Shown here: positions 25,901 to 34,620 of the stretch, piece after piece
Layout: each line of letters begins with the position of its first letter
How positions within the stretch are numbered: the first letter of the stretch is position 1
NCBI GenBank assembly: GCA_004296775.1
Contig: RHGE01000048.1
Location: 1 to 46,972, forward strand
Length of the DNA stretch: 46,972 nt
Origin: Marinilabiliaceae bacterium JC017
Lineage (GTDB): Bacteria > Bacteroidota > Bacteroidia > Bacteroidales > Marinilabiliaceae
Direction of reading: 5' to 3'
The notes under the pieces: generated by a model
What the model was told of the DNA's origin: nothing
What the model saw: the letters and a program-made list of their open reading frames with translations, nothing else
Database searches by the model: none
Translations under genes and position numbers: made by a program

Positions 25901-26292
25901 ATATCCACTTTATCAGGACCAAGTGAAGACCAGGCATTTCCAGTACTTTTCAACTGACTAGACGCCGCTTTAATAATACTATTATCTGCCTCGTTGGCAG
26001 CTGTTTTCAATAAATTTCCCTGAGCATCAAAGTTGGTTCCAATCTTACGCAACCACTTTTTATACTCACGGGTTTCGAGACTTTCAACTATTTCTTTCCC
26101 TTCAAAATAACTAGTGTAAGCCTTCATCACTTCTAACACGTTAGGCTCCGAAGATTTCATTAATTGGTACCAATGACAATCGTAATAAAGACGCTTTTTA
26201 CCTTTACTCTCGAAATTTTCTTCAAAATCCTGGGCTTCTGATATTGAAATAACTAAACACAATAATCCTAAGAAGGATATGATTCTTTTCAT
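22918..26292 (-). CDS. T9SS-secreted Asp-box beta-propeller protein with PKD and F5/8 domains
   Basis: This 1124-residue protein has an N-terminal signal peptide (about 1-20). Residues about 110-800 carry at least eight Asp-box/BNR repeats of the S-x-D-x-G-x-x-W type (RTVDGGSTW, KSTNGGVSW, VTEDGGDSW, RSVDYGESW, KSIDGGNSW, RSMDGGDNW and others). This is the architecture of sortilin-like or GH74-like tandem propellers. A PKD domain (about 815-905, WSFPGGTPSS; IIYPEAGTYDVSLTVTD) follows, then an F5/8-type-C domain (about 910-1040) and a type IX sorting domain (about 1050-1124, ending GLYIVRLIVDRKIVSKKVIVQ in two halves). It should be exported across the outer membrane and anchored or released at the surface. 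Whether it is an enzyme (GH74-like or sialidase-like) or a binding scaffold cannot be told. It sits between the SusCD-lipoprotein operon and the GH operon, with a terminator on each side. Confidence 0.8.
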   Translation of the reverse strand: MKRIISFLGLLCLVISISEAQDFEENFESKGKKRLYYDCHWYQLMKSSEPNVLEVMKAYTSYFEGKEIVESLETREYKKWLRKIGTNFDAQGNLLKTAANEADNSIIKAASSQLKSTGNAWSSLGPDKVDMKAPMQSGHTTQGVVRSVAIDPTNSNIVLAASVSAGIWRTVDGGSTWNCVTNDLLVKDLKGIAFCKNSPNVVYAASRSGALKSTNGGVSWNLTGLDWTGYYPKGEEPKNIVVDPNNPDKAYMATSKGLYVTEDGGDSWSQKFSRETWDVEMHPSNSAVIYAVVSNNNGWNNRWVEFWRSVDYGESWTNVLQGYPINEDSNENIGRAEIAVSAAAPNNVWVVCPGGINMGNTNQVEGIHGIYKSTNSGETFGHLCCGSEGVEVNPSPDAPNMIDYDDNGVGTGGGQYTWDMAFAVSDTDPDYMLFGGINVWKSIDGGNSWSCVKRGNPQSSKVWTHYDIQGITIKGNHTWITSDGGMHYSDDQCGTITNKSFGFVGIEVWGFDQGWKSDIMGIGMYHGPIQIRDDNTYDGWYVSSGADAGTVMVNKGDDQYIYARPWGSVKITRSKDRMTQPVVVDLGANCPNYLNPIETFHHRYYHTFYTFDGSKLLRTTDNAATWNVMKDFGSGYNVSRITTGYLNPDVVCVIVNYNTVYRSMDGGDNWTNITPSNTVSKGKSFSNIAIGGDDSNIIWVTMGGKQSDVKVLKTIDGGGIWTDYSGPAGKLPSYQINHIAHQLGTNGGVYIANSVGVWYRNNSMSEWKSFCKGLPVATDTWYIRLNYAKNKIRIGTMRGVWENDLYESSSTIANAMVTNKEVAAKVPVSFVDHSVVLEDANYAWSFPGGTPSSSTDEKPQIIYPEAGTYDVSLTVTDANGTSSRSYNSMVNVSVVQPAIDKTNWRLLSVDSEQSGEGANFAFDNNITTHWHTEWSPSSPDYPHEIQIDLGESYCLEAFSILPRQDGSQNGMIKDYEFYVSVDGLNWGTPVKIGTWSNSSSVKKEFFTAKTGRYIRLVGKAEVNGNVWASAAEIDVYGSTITGIKETNLNQPNVQVCSQNRIIYLRHDLDVESTVQIFSVNGQLIAQKKLSKYDREVNFMNAMPGLYIVRLIVDRKIVSKKVIVQ

Positions 26293-26331
26293 AATATGAA
26301 TTTGTGGATTATAAATAAGGGTGGGAAAAAA

Positions 26332-26367
26332 AGCATTGCAGGATCGCTGTCTGAAACCTGCAATGCT
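26332..26367 (-). terminator. rho-independent terminator after the SusCD-lipoprotein operon
   Basis: AGCATTGCAGG (26332-26342) pairs perfectly with CCTGCAATGCT (26357-26367). On the minus strand it is followed directly by a seven-base U-run. It begins 13 bases after the lipoprotein stop codon and leaves only about 39 bases before the ATG of the propeller gene. Confidence 0.88.
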
Positions 26368-26379
26368 ATATTCAAATGG

Positions 26380-27522
26380 TTATCTACTAACGTAGAGATT
26401 TATTTCGGCCAAAAAGGCATAATTATAAGGGCCTTCAAGAGCCACAAATTTAAAATAGTTCATTTTTGTATGCTCCACATCAAATTTCTGCACTGCATCT
26501 GATGTACCATCAAAATCAAATGTTCCAAGATCGATCCAGTTTTTACCATCAGAACTAACAAGCATTTGAATTTTAGTTGGTCCACCACTATTACCTTGTC
26601 TACGGGCACACTCAAAACCAGTTATTTCTTTTGTTTCTCCAATATTAATTGAAAAATGGTGTGGATAATCAGGAGATGTTTCAGCCCAGGCAGAATGCCA
26701 GAACGTTCCCAGATCACCGTCAAAGACTGCTGTCACGACTCCATTCCCGTTACCTTCAGCAGGTTCTTCCGATGAAAAATCATGTACGGTCCAATTACCT
26801 CTATCCATTTTCTCCTCAGTAGCCGGTTCAAACTCCAGAGGCGTTTCAAAAGAATCTGAATAATTATAGTAGTCACTTTTTGCATTTACCGTACCTCCGG
26901 CGCGGACATACATAATGACTCCTTCCTCTAAGTAAAATTCTTCTGTGAATTCACCTTCTCGATCAGTTGGTGTGTTTTTAATTTTAAACACATTTTTATT
27001 ATCCACGTCCGCATTACCAGGATACGGATACTTACTATAATACAAATTAACCTCTTTGACTTTTACCTCAGCATCATCTGTATTCAATTTGTAACTGTAA
27101 GTAACCCTCATTTTTCCTTTAACAACTTCCTGTTTTACTATAGAAATAGTTAAATAAGGCATTACTTTTAGATCAAATTTTTTGTGCCCATTCATCTTAA
27201 CATTACGCATCGTATCCGTTTCAATGAATGGCCCTTTTGCATAGATTGTATAAGTAGACGGATACACTTTAGTATTGCTATACTTACCTTCAGGCAAAAT
27301 ATTGTACTCTATCTTTTGTGCATCTTCACCATAGGCCTCATCAATGAAGCAAAGTTTGGCACGGTTACCTGTATGATCTGTTTGCACCATTTTTCCGGTT
27401 AGATTATCGATCAATGTACCTTCAAAACCGGCCTCGAGCATGCCGTTGCGATCATCCAACTCACATGAAACAAACGCCACTCCCAATATTAGAATTAATA
27501 GTAATATATTCTTATTTTTCAT
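26380..27522 (-). CDS. surface glycan-binding-type lipoprotein with F5/8 domain
   Basis: This is a 380-residue lipoprotein from the ATG at 27522 (lipobox ending at Cys20, VAFVSC). That start leaves a 16-base gap after the SusD stop, whereas the longer open frame would overlap susD. Residues about 25-110 resemble the DUF3823 N-terminal domain that often follows SusD (GTLIDNLTGKMVQTD). A second beta-sandwich covers about 115-225, and residues about 245-380 are an F5/8-type-C domain (VFDGDLGTFWHSAW; PHHFSINIG). Position and domain make-up are those of a SusE/F-like surface glycan-binding protein that helps SusD capture the polysaccharide. It is the third gene of the SusC-SusD operon and ends at a strong terminator. 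Confidence 0.85.
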   Translation of the reverse strand: MKNKNILLLILILGVAFVSCELDDRNGMLEAGFEGTLIDNLTGKMVQTDHTGNRAKLCFIDEAYGEDAQKIEYNILPEGKYSNTKVYPSTYTIYAKGPFIETDTMRNVKMNGHKKFDLKVMPYLTISIVKQEVVKGKMRVTYSYKLNTDDAEVKVKEVNLYYSKYPYPGNADVDNKNVFKIKNTPTDREGEFTEEFYLEEGVIMYVRAGGTVNAKSDYYNYSDSFETPLEFEPATEEKMDRGNWTVHDFSSEEPAEGNGNGVVTAVFDGDLGTFWHSAWAETSPDYPHHFSINIGETKEITGFECARRQGNSGGPTKIQMLVSSDGKNWIDLGTFDFDGTSDAVQKFDVEHTKMNYFKFVALEGPYNYAFLAEINLYVSR

Positions 27523-27538
27523 CTCAAAAAATTTATTA

Positions 27539-29362
27539 TTACCAACCATTGTTTTGTATCATACCTGGATTATCACTAAGCGACACAGGGCAATAATTGT
27601 CCTTCTCATTGTATAATCTGGGTTTTAAATGATCCCCCGGTTCAACTTTCTCAATTGTGTAATAAATCTCGGCAGGTGTTTTTGTCTGGTCAATCCATTG
27701 AATTGGATTAAGCGCATGAAACATGGTATTTTGCAATACATTACCACCAATCCTCCATCGCCTAAGATCCCAGAAACGGTTCATTTCAAAGGCCATTTCA
27801 ATTTTTCGTTCGTGACGCACTTCATCAATTATTAACTCACCTTTTGAAGGTTGACTGGCACGACTCCGAATTTCGTTTAAGGCAGCTAAACCATCTACTA
27901 CATAAGCACCACCTAACTCAGCAGCAGCCTCTGCTTTATTCAACAAAACCTCTCCATAACGAATCAAGATCTGATTTTGCCAAGACTGGTCAGAGGTTAG
28001 CACTTTATCCGGATCCAGGTATTTTTTGATATAAAACCCAGTACGAGTAATATCCCAACCACCTGATACATTAATTGGACCATCAATTCCGGTAGCATGA
28101 ACACCATCAAGCTCAGGAACAAGATTATCCTTAGTACTGAGTTGCCATTCAGCATTGACATAGTACTTCTCCTCGTCACCATTAGACTTAATCACTCTTG
28201 TTTCACGATGAACCTCCATCTCTTCGCCATGCCACTTTGACCCGCCATGCAAAATGGTACCGTCCAATCGTAAATCCTTCCCCTCAAAAACCTCAGCTAC
28301 TGATTGGTATTTTTTTGTATAATCAAAAGGTTTTATGGTACCATCGGTATATTCATAATCCTCCACCAATTCTAATAAAGGTACAGTTTCCGTACCCCAT
28401 CCATCTCTGAATCGATATGGCGCCCAATGCATATCATAACTATGACCATTACCTGGAAAATCAAAATCGAATTGAAAAATAACTTCATCATTATTTTCAT
28501 CTAAGAAGATATACTGGTAATTTTTAGAACTCCCGTGATAATTATCATACAAAGCATATTTTTGGGACTTTACCACTGAATCAGCAGCCGCATAAGCCAA
28601 AGTAAGATACCTTTCTGCTTCGGATTTTTCAATTCCTTGTAATCCATTATTTTCAGGTGCTAATCCATATTTTGCAATGGTACCGGCATATAGCATCGCT
28701 CTCGATTTAAGGGCAAATGCAGTGTACTTATTAGCCCGATCTTTATCGGTAACCTGATCTTTTTGTTTAACTACCATCAAATTAATGGCACTATCCAGTT
28801 CATTGGCAATAAAATCCCAACTCTCTTTCTCACTACTTCGTACTAATCGTTCATGATTTTCCAACTTGTCAGAGATTAAAGGAACACCCCCATACCGCTT
28901 CACCAATTCAAAATATAAATAACCTCTTAAAAAATGTGCCTCTCCAACAGTAGACAAGATCTTCTTATCTTCACTTTTAGAAAAATCACTGATAAACTTA
29001 TTCAACCGATTAATATCTTTATACGGCCAAAACTTTTTATTCTTAGCATTATTACTAAAAACATCTCCATAACCTCTCCCTCCGGGCTTTGTAAAAGCAT
29101 TAGCACCATCCCAAAGCGGGGCATTATCCATTCCTTCGTCACAATAGGCATTCCATCCGGAATAATTAGGAGCCATCTGATCTAATCTGTTCAATTGATT
29201 CTGAAGATCCTTATAGGAACTAAGGAATAAGTTTTCTGCCATCTCCGGATTCTTCTCAATCTCCTCATTATCGATGACAGAATCTAAATCTACATCTAAC
29301 AAATCCGATTCACAACCACCCAGAAACAGTGACACAACCATTATTGTCAGATAATATTTCAT
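27539..29362 (-). CDS. SusD/RagB family outer-membrane lipoprotein
   Basis: The 607 residues from the ATG at 29362 (MKYYLTIMVV) carry a lipobox ending in LGGC at Cys17. A second in-frame ATG at 29377, five codons upstream, is possible. The alpha-helical TPR-rich SusD fold is recognisable from AHFLRGYLYFELVKRYGGVPL (in two parts), the RSRASQPSKGELI block and the C-terminal RRWRIGGNVLQNT region. SusD proteins form the lid on the SusC transporter and bind the glycan at the cell surface. The start lies about 20 bases after the SusC stop codon, and the two genes form the diagnostic SusCD pair. Confidence 0.95.
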   Translation of the reverse strand: MKYYLTIMVVSLFLGGCESDLLDVDLDSVIDNEEIEKNPEMAENLFLSSYKDLQNQLNRLDQMAPNYSGWNAYCDEGMDNAPLWDGANAFTKPGGRGYGDVFSNNAKNKKFWPYKDINRLNKFISDFSKSEDKKILSTVGEAHFLRGYLYFELVKRYGGVPLISDKLENHERLVRSSEKESWDFIANELDSAINLMVVKQKDQVTDKDRANKYTAFALKSRAMLYAGTIAKYGLAPENNGLQGIEKSEAERYLTLAYAAADSVVKSQKYALYDNYHGSSKNYQYIFLDENNDEVIFQFDFDFPGNGHSYDMHWAPYRFRDGWGTETVPLLELVEDYEYTDGTIKPFDYTKKYQSVAEVFEGKDLRLDGTILHGGSKWHGEEMEVHRETRVIKSNGDEEKYYVNAEWQLSTKDNLVPELDGVHATGIDGPINVSGGWDITRTGFYIKKYLDPDKVLTSDQSWQNQILIRYGEVLLNKAEAAAELGGAYVVDGLAALNEIRSRASQPSKGELIIDEVRHERKIEMAFEMNRFWDLRRWRIGGNVLQNTMFHALNPIQWIDQTKTPAEIYYTIEKVEPGDHLKPRLYNEKDNYCPVSLSDNPGMIQNNGW

Positions 29363-29381
29363 TTTTTCTATATACATCTGC

Positions 29382-32300
29382 CTAGAATTTTAAATTTACT
29401 CCTACATTAAATGACTTAATCTGCGGATAGTCACTGATTTTCTGACCACCTCCCGTCTCCGGGTCGATATACTTAAATGAATTAAAAGTCAGTAAATTAT
29501 AACAATTCACATACACTCGTGCCGATTTAATTTTCACTTTTTCTGTGAGGAATTTAGGCAAGGTGTAACCCAACTCGATATTTTTCAAACGTAAGTAAGA
29601 ACCACTACGCTGCCAAAAAGTATTGGCTCCTCCATAGGCATTCACATCCCCATACCCATTTCTGTAAGTAGGGTATTCACCAGAAACCCATTCACTGCCA
29701 CCTTCAGTATAATTAGCCTTGTGCCAATAACTACTAAGATATCCGAATGTTCCCTGATCTGGATTATCCATATTAAAAGGATTAATAGAACGACCATCCA
29801 AAAAGTATTGAGATTTTTCGGCTCCTTGCCAAAACATCATAAAATCGATCCCTTTCCAATCCAATCCAATAGTCATTCCATAAATCATCTCAGGATAAGA
29901 ACTTCGACCAATAACATGCTGATCTTTTGAATCGATGTAACCATCTCCATTCCAATCATCATAGATAACATCACCTGGAAATTGATCACCTTTAGAATAA
30001 CCAACAAGGTATTGTCCATTGACAATTTCCTTTTCGTTCTGATATCGACCTTCTACACCATATCCCCAAGAACTATTATTCCAATTTCCTTCATAACCAT
30101 ACCTCCACTTATTGTACCCACTTGTAAACGGCTTTTGCTCGATATGCCCATATTGAGTACGAGCCCATGATAAGTTTGCTGAAATAGTATACTTGAGTTC
30201 ATTAATATTATTGTGATGATCAAGAGAGAGCTCAAATCCACGTGTATTATCCCCATTCAGGTTATAATAAGTAGCCAGATTCCCCGAATTATCATCGGCT
30301 TTTTTAGCAGGTAAGTCCGTACGTTCACGATAGAAAACTTCGGCTGAAAAACCTAATTTACTACCCCATAACTTTCCATCCAAACCTAGGTTATAAGTTG
30401 TAGATTTGGACCATGTGAAATCGGGATTGGGATTAAGGCGCTCACCCAATGTATAAATCTTATCATTTCCCAATTGAAGCACATCCCCAGGATATCTATA
30501 ACCTTCTTTCCAATAATAATCCTCGTGCTTTGAATAGTAACCTTGCGCTGCTGACATATCACCCAACTGCCCCCAGGAAGCTCTCAACTTCAATTCCGAA
30601 ACCAGGCCTTTAAGCGGCTCCATGAAACCCTCTTTTGAGATCATCCAACCGGCAGACACTGCAGGAAAAAATCCCCATCTATTGTCCGGTGCAAAATATT
30701 GTGATCCATCATAACGGCCAACGAACTCAATCAAATAACGCGTATCAAAATCGTAGGACAACCGGCCAATATAAGATTGAGAAGCATAAGTTCTTTCCCA
30801 CTCGTTATTCCACTTTTTATCATCGTCCATCCCGGCGCCAATATTATCTACCACGTCGGAAGGATAGGTGTCTCTACCGGTTCCAAAACCGTGACCATTT
30901 CCTTTGGTCTGTTCATATATCAATGATAGATTGAAATTATTACGCTCAATAGACTTGATGTATTTCAAAAATCCCTGAATAGTCAAATCATAATTCGAAC
31001 TATCATTTAATCCTAGCTTTGTTTTATTATACCCATCTTTAGAAACAACAGGTTCAAAACTGCCATTCACTTCATTATAAAAAACAATTTTCTTCGACCA
31101 GTCTTTCTTTTGTTGATCATAAGTATCATAACCCAAGACTCCTTTAACAGAAAGTCCTTCTAAAAACGGCACTTTATACTCAGCAGACAAATTAATATTC
31201 CACTCCTTAATTTTATCATTAGTATAACCTGATACATTCTTATCCATTAACGCCAATGGATTATAAACACCCTTCTGAGGAATATAGGTATACCCCATTG
31301 GGTTCACCGAATTAAATATTGGCGCAACCCTAATAATATGATCTCCAATATCGTGCTGGCCTGCACCCGGAAATTGCAATTGGTTAAAAATTCCACCAAT
31401 ACCCCCTTGTACCTTTAAATTGTCGTTGATTTTGATATCCAGATTTGAACGCACATTGTACCTTTCCTTAGAAATAGAATTAGCCGTCCAAATACCCTCC
31501 TGTTTTAGGTGACCCAACGAAAAGAAATACTTCACATTATCATTACCTCCAATAATATTCACATTGGTTTGCGCTAACGGTGCATAATCCCTGATTCCCT
31601 CATTAGCCCAATTCGTATTAGGTAATGTGTTATCAATCTTCATATCATCTTCCAGGATAACCGCATTAGGATCATTTTTAATCTGGTTATTAGCCCGGAA
31701 TGTATTTTGCATCCGTTGCCAATCATTACTTCCCATAGGCTCAGGAAAACGAGTAGGATTTTGAACTCCATAAAATGAATTAACCTCTATGGTTGGCTTC
31801 TCAGATGATCCTTTTTTAGTAGTAACTAAAATAACGCCATTCGCACCTTGCATCCCATAAACCGCCGCTGATGCTGCGTCTTTCAATACCGAAATGGATT
31901 CGATTTCATTAGGGTCAAGATTTGAATAGCTACGCCCTGGAACACCATCCACTACAATCAATGCACTCCCAAATCCGCGAATTCGAATATCAGCTCCGTC
32001 GTAACCAGGTTCTCCACTTACTTGACGTGCAAACACCCCGGACATCCTACCACCAAGAGCATTCTCAAGGTTGGCAACAGAAGCTTGTTTCAAGTCATCG
32101 GTTTTTACTGTAGCAATTGAACTGGTCATCTTAGAACGCGTTTGGCTACCATAACCAACCACCACTACTTCATCCAATCCTAATACTTCTTCAAAAAGAA
32201 CAACATCAATTTTTGTTTTTTCTCCAACTGCAATCTCCTGTGCTTCCATTCCTATGAATGAAAATACCAACACATCATTTCCACTTGAAACTTTCAAAGA

Positions 32301-32810
32301 ATAGTTACCATCAATATCCGTTATGGTACCTTCCATGGTTCCTTTTACTAAAATAGATACCCCAGGAATGGCCTCACCAGTTTTATCAGTCACTTTCCCC
32401 TTAATGGTTGTTACCTGCTCCTGCGTATTAACATTTGTAGTATCCTCTACAACCGGAAGAATTGCAATGTAATTATCCACTATACGGAAAGACAGGTTCG
32501 AACCATCCAATACCTGATCAAGAAGTTCCAAGATGGATAGTTCTTGAAAATTTCCCGACACCTTATGGTTTGAAATTAATTCATCCGATTTATAATAGAA
32601 ATAGAAATCAGATTCATTTTCAATTTCATCTAATACCTCCTTAATCGTGGCATTTTTCACATTAATGGTGAATTTAGACTTCTGAGCCAATGAATTAACA
32701 GCTCCTATATTCGATAAACACACCATTATAAGAAAGAACGTTAGTCTCATAATAAGCCAAATTTTTCCCCTTCGTCCCGGAAAGGACGAATCTAATCTGT
32801 TTTTTTTCAT
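29382..32810 (-). CDS. SusC/RagA TonB-dependent receptor with STN signalling domain
   Basis: This 1142-residue outer-membrane transporter has an extended signal sequence, ending near residue 43 (VNSLAQ). An STN domain (about 46-118, NVKNATIKEVLDEIE; FYFYYKSDELI) is followed by a carboxypeptidase-regulatory-like beta-sandwich (about 137-213, GKVTDKTGEAIPGVSILVKG), the plug with DEVVVVGYGSQTR and SISVLKDAASAAVYG, and a 22-strand barrel ending in SFNVGVNLKF. The STN domain is the part that contacts an anti-sigma factor, which matches the FecR gene immediately upstream. It would import the oligosaccharides in a TonB-dependent way. A terminator-like hairpin between fecR and this gene implies its own, probably sigma-dependent, promoter. 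Confidence 0.96.
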   Translation of the reverse strand: MKKNRLDSSFPGRRGKIWLIMRLTFFLIMVCLSNIGAVNSLAQKSKFTINVKNATIKEVLDEIENESDFYFYYKSDELISNHKVSGNFQELSILELLDQVLDGSNLSFRIVDNYIAILPVVEDTTNVNTQEQVTTIKGKVTDKTGEAIPGVSILVKGTMEGTITDIDGNYSLKVSSGNDVLVFSFIGMEAQEIAVGEKTKIDVVLFEEVLGLDEVVVVGYGSQTRSKMTSSIATVKTDDLKQASVANLENALGGRMSGVFARQVSGEPGYDGADIRIRGFGSALIVVDGVPGRSYSNLDPNEIESISVLKDAASAAVYGMQGANGVILVTTKKGSSEKPTIEVNSFYGVQNPTRFPEPMGSNDWQRMQNTFRANNQIKNDPNAVILEDDMKIDNTLPNTNWANEGIRDYAPLAQTNVNIIGGNDNVKYFFSLGHLKQEGIWTANSISKERYNVRSNLDIKINDNLKVQGGIGGIFNQLQFPGAGQHDIGDHIIRVAPIFNSVNPMGYTYIPQKGVYNPLALMDKNVSGYTNDKIKEWNINLSAEYKVPFLEGLSVKGVLGYDTYDQQKKDWSKKIVFYNEVNGSFEPVVSKDGYNKTKLGLNDSSNYDLTIQGFLKYIKSIERNNFNLSLIYEQTKGNGHGFGTGRDTYPSDVVDNIGAGMDDDKKWNNEWERTYASQSYIGRLSYDFDTRYLIEFVGRYDGSQYFAPDNRWGFFPAVSAGWMISKEGFMEPLKGLVSELKLRASWGQLGDMSAAQGYYSKHEDYYWKEGYRYPGDVLQLGNDKIYTLGERLNPNPDFTWSKSTTYNLGLDGKLWGSKLGFSAEVFYRERTDLPAKKADDNSGNLATYYNLNGDNTRGFELSLDHHNNINELKYTISANLSWARTQYGHIEQKPFTSGYNKWRYGYEGNWNNSSWGYGVEGRYQNEKEIVNGQYLVGYSKGDQFPGDVIYDDWNGDGYIDSKDQHVIGRSSYPEMIYGMTIGLDWKGIDFMMFWQGAEKSQYFLDGRSINPFNMDNPDQGTFGYLSSYWHKANYTEGGSEWVSGEYPTYRNGYGDVNAYGGANTFWQRSGSYLRLKNIELGYTLPKFLTEKVKIKSARVYVNCYNLLTFNSFKYIDPETGGGQKISDYPQIKSFNVGVNLKF

Positions 32811-32905
32811 AAATTTGTACTGTTTTTTGATTTAATATTTACCCTTTGAGGTGAACATGTATCTGCTCTGAAAATATGGCGGTATTTTTAGAGCTTTTAA
32901 AAATC

Positions 32906-32935
32906 ACCGGAAAATAGATCCTTCTGTTTTCCGGT
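32906..32935 (-). terminator. hairpin between fecR and susC
   Basis: ACCGGAAAA (32906-32914) pairs perfectly with TTTTCCGGT (32927-32935). On the minus strand GATTTTTAAAA follows. It lies about 30 bases after the FecR stop and would stop or attenuate transcription before susC. Confidence 0.7.
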
Positions 32936-32966
32936 TTTTCATGATGAATTCAAATGCATATTCTAT

Positions 32967-33896
32967 TTATTTCTTAATGGTTATAACTGTTTTCTGTGTT
33001 TCATGATACTTTATGGTATAATCAATCTGTCCGGTCATCTTCATAACGGCAAGAATCTGATCAACCGGTTTACTTTTTAGTAATGTTCCATTAATAGGTA
33101 GCTGTTCCGCAGCTTTATTCTCAAAAACAACATCCACATTATACCAGCGTTCCAAATAACTGGCTACATTCTTCATTGTTTCTTCCCGAAACTGAATCAC
33201 CCCTCGTTGCCAATTGGTAAAAACATCGGTTTTAACCGTTTTCTTTAACAAATCATTACTACCAGGCGACCAAACCGCTGCCTGCCCCGGACTTAACCTG
33301 AGGGATTTTCCTGCTTCATTCCAATCTATATACACTTCTCCTTCCACCAATACGGTGGTATATGGAGCTCCGTCATAAGCTGACAAATTGAATTGAGTTC
33401 CCGTCACACGTACATCATAAACATCAGTACTAACGATAAAGGGTTTATGCTTATCCTTGGCCACCTTAAAAAAACCTTCTCCTTCAAGAGAGACCGTTCT
33501 TGTTTTCTTATTAAAAGAAACCGGATAGATCAATTTCGATGCAGCATTAAGAACAACCTGAGACCCGTCAGGTAAAGTAATTTCTGCCGTTTGTCCGGCC
33601 GGCGCTACTACTTGTGCAAATTGAGACATGCTTGAACCTACGCTCCCAAATTGCTTCCAGGCCAAATAGGAAATACCAAACGAGAGTATCATAACGGCAG
33701 CATACCGTGTCAATTGCATCCAATAGGTTTTTATTTTTCGTTTGTAAAGACCTGTTTTTTGTTGGATACTTTTGTAGGCAGCCTCCTTTTGTTCCCTGTT
33801 TAAAGTCCGGTAAGTATCGGTGAGAGCATTCAGCAATTTTAATTTTGCCTGTTCTTCCAAATTAGAGGACTGTTCTTTATTTATGTTTTCGTTCAT
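32967..33896 (-). CDS. FecR-family anti-sigma factor
   Basis: This 309-residue inner-membrane protein starts at the ATG at 33896, which has a purine-rich GGAAAA just upstream; the open frame continues 19 codons further without need. A cytoplasmic N-terminal domain (about 1-60) precedes one membrane helix (about 63-81, RYAAVMILSFGISYLAW). A periplasmic FecR domain (about 105-200, VVAPAGQTAEITLPDGSQVV; LNAASKLIYPVSF) and a C-terminal DUF4974 domain (about 235-309) follow. It should hold the ECF sigma factor inactive until the STN domain of SusC reports substrate. It is separated from that sigma gene by 1.3 kb of repeats, whereas such pairs are normally adjacent. Confidence 0.92.
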   Translation of the reverse strand: MNENINKEQSSNLEEQAKLKLLNALTDTYRTLNREQKEAAYKSIQQKTGLYKRKIKTYWMQLTRYAAVMILSFGISYLAWKQFGSVGSSMSQFAQVVAPAGQTAEITLPDGSQVVLNAASKLIYPVSFNKKTRTVSLEGEGFFKVAKDKHKPFIVSTDVYDVRVTGTQFNLSAYDGAPYTTVLVEGEVYIDWNEAGKSLRLSPGQAAVWSPGSNDLLKKTVKTDVFTNWQRGVIQFREETMKNVASYLERWYNVDVVFENKAAEQLPINGTLLKSKPVDQILAVMKMTGQIDYTIKYHETQKTVITIKK

Positions 33897-34120
33897 TCTA
33901 AATTTTCCTTTATTCCAACCGGTATTAACCGGCTTCATATAGTAAATCCACAAACCCTACCTTACCCTATGTCGGAATTATACTATTTTTAACTTTTTTC
34001 AACACTATTAAAGTAAAAGACTGAAGCTGTGCTGATTCAACCATTAGAAATTTTTAACAGGATTATTAAGATTTACATGATTTCAATAGATCGTTAGATT
34101 TTAGATAATAGACCCCAGTC

Positions 34121-34158
34121 TGTTTTATATTACTTACAAAAGTTTAACGAACTATTGT
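34121..34158 (+). repeat. 38-bp dispersed repeat, copy 3
   Basis: TGTTTTATATTACTTACAAA followed by AGTTTAACGAACTATTGT. From TTACTTAC onward it is identical to copy 2 at 11610-11648. It lies about 225 bases upstream of the FecR start. Confidence 0.75.
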
Positions 34159-34268
34159 GATATAGCACTAACGAGTTACTCCTGCTGGATGCAGAATGTT
34201 TCCTGCCTAGTTATGTCGATTTCAATGCATTATTAGCACTAATCCTGCACTCCGTATATGCATGTTTT

Positions 34269-34303
34269 GAATAATCCTATCCAGAAGGGTTAAACGCATG
34301 AAT
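34269..34303 (+). repeat. leader-like box B upstream of the 41-bp array
   Basis: GAATAATCCTATCC and AGAAGGGTTAAACGCATGAA resemble box A (5539-5574) and box C (44753-44788). Confidence 0.45.
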
Positions 34304-34350
34304 AGTATATATCATCCAGAAAACCGACTGTATTAATGAATTGATCAACG

Positions 34351-34620
34351 CATCCTGGATTTTCCCAAGTACTACCTTTGTCGCAAAAGAACATCCTGGT
34401 TTTTCCCAGGCACCAACTTTGTCACAAAAAAACATCCTGGTTGTTCCCAGACACTAACTTTGACGCAAAAAAGCATCCTGGTTTTTCCCAGGTACCAACT
34501 TTGTTATAAAAAAGTATCCTGGATTTTCCCAGGCACCAACTCTGCCACAAAAAAGCATCCTGGATTTTCCCAGGTACTAACTTTGCCACAAAAAAGCATC
34601 CTATATTTTAACAGGCATTA
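34351..34620. repeat. 41-bp palindromic tandem repeat array, about 6.5 units
   Basis: Units begin with CATCC (one TATCC) at 34351, 34392, 34433, 34474, 34515, 34556 and 34597, a strict 41-base step. Each unit is CATCCTGGNTTTTCCCAGG, then a variable part, then CAACTTTG or TAACTTTG and an A-run. CCTGG and CCAGG form a 5-bp stem around a 6-base loop in most units. In the first and last units the palindrome is degenerate. TAACTTTG at 34455-34462 and 34578-34585 fits the Bacteroidota -7 box TAnnTTTG. There are no spacers and no reading frame. Confidence 0.85.

Noticed and set aside
34351-34620. CRISPR array or repeat protein
   Set aside because: The period is 41 bases without spacers and not a multiple of three, so neither reading holds.
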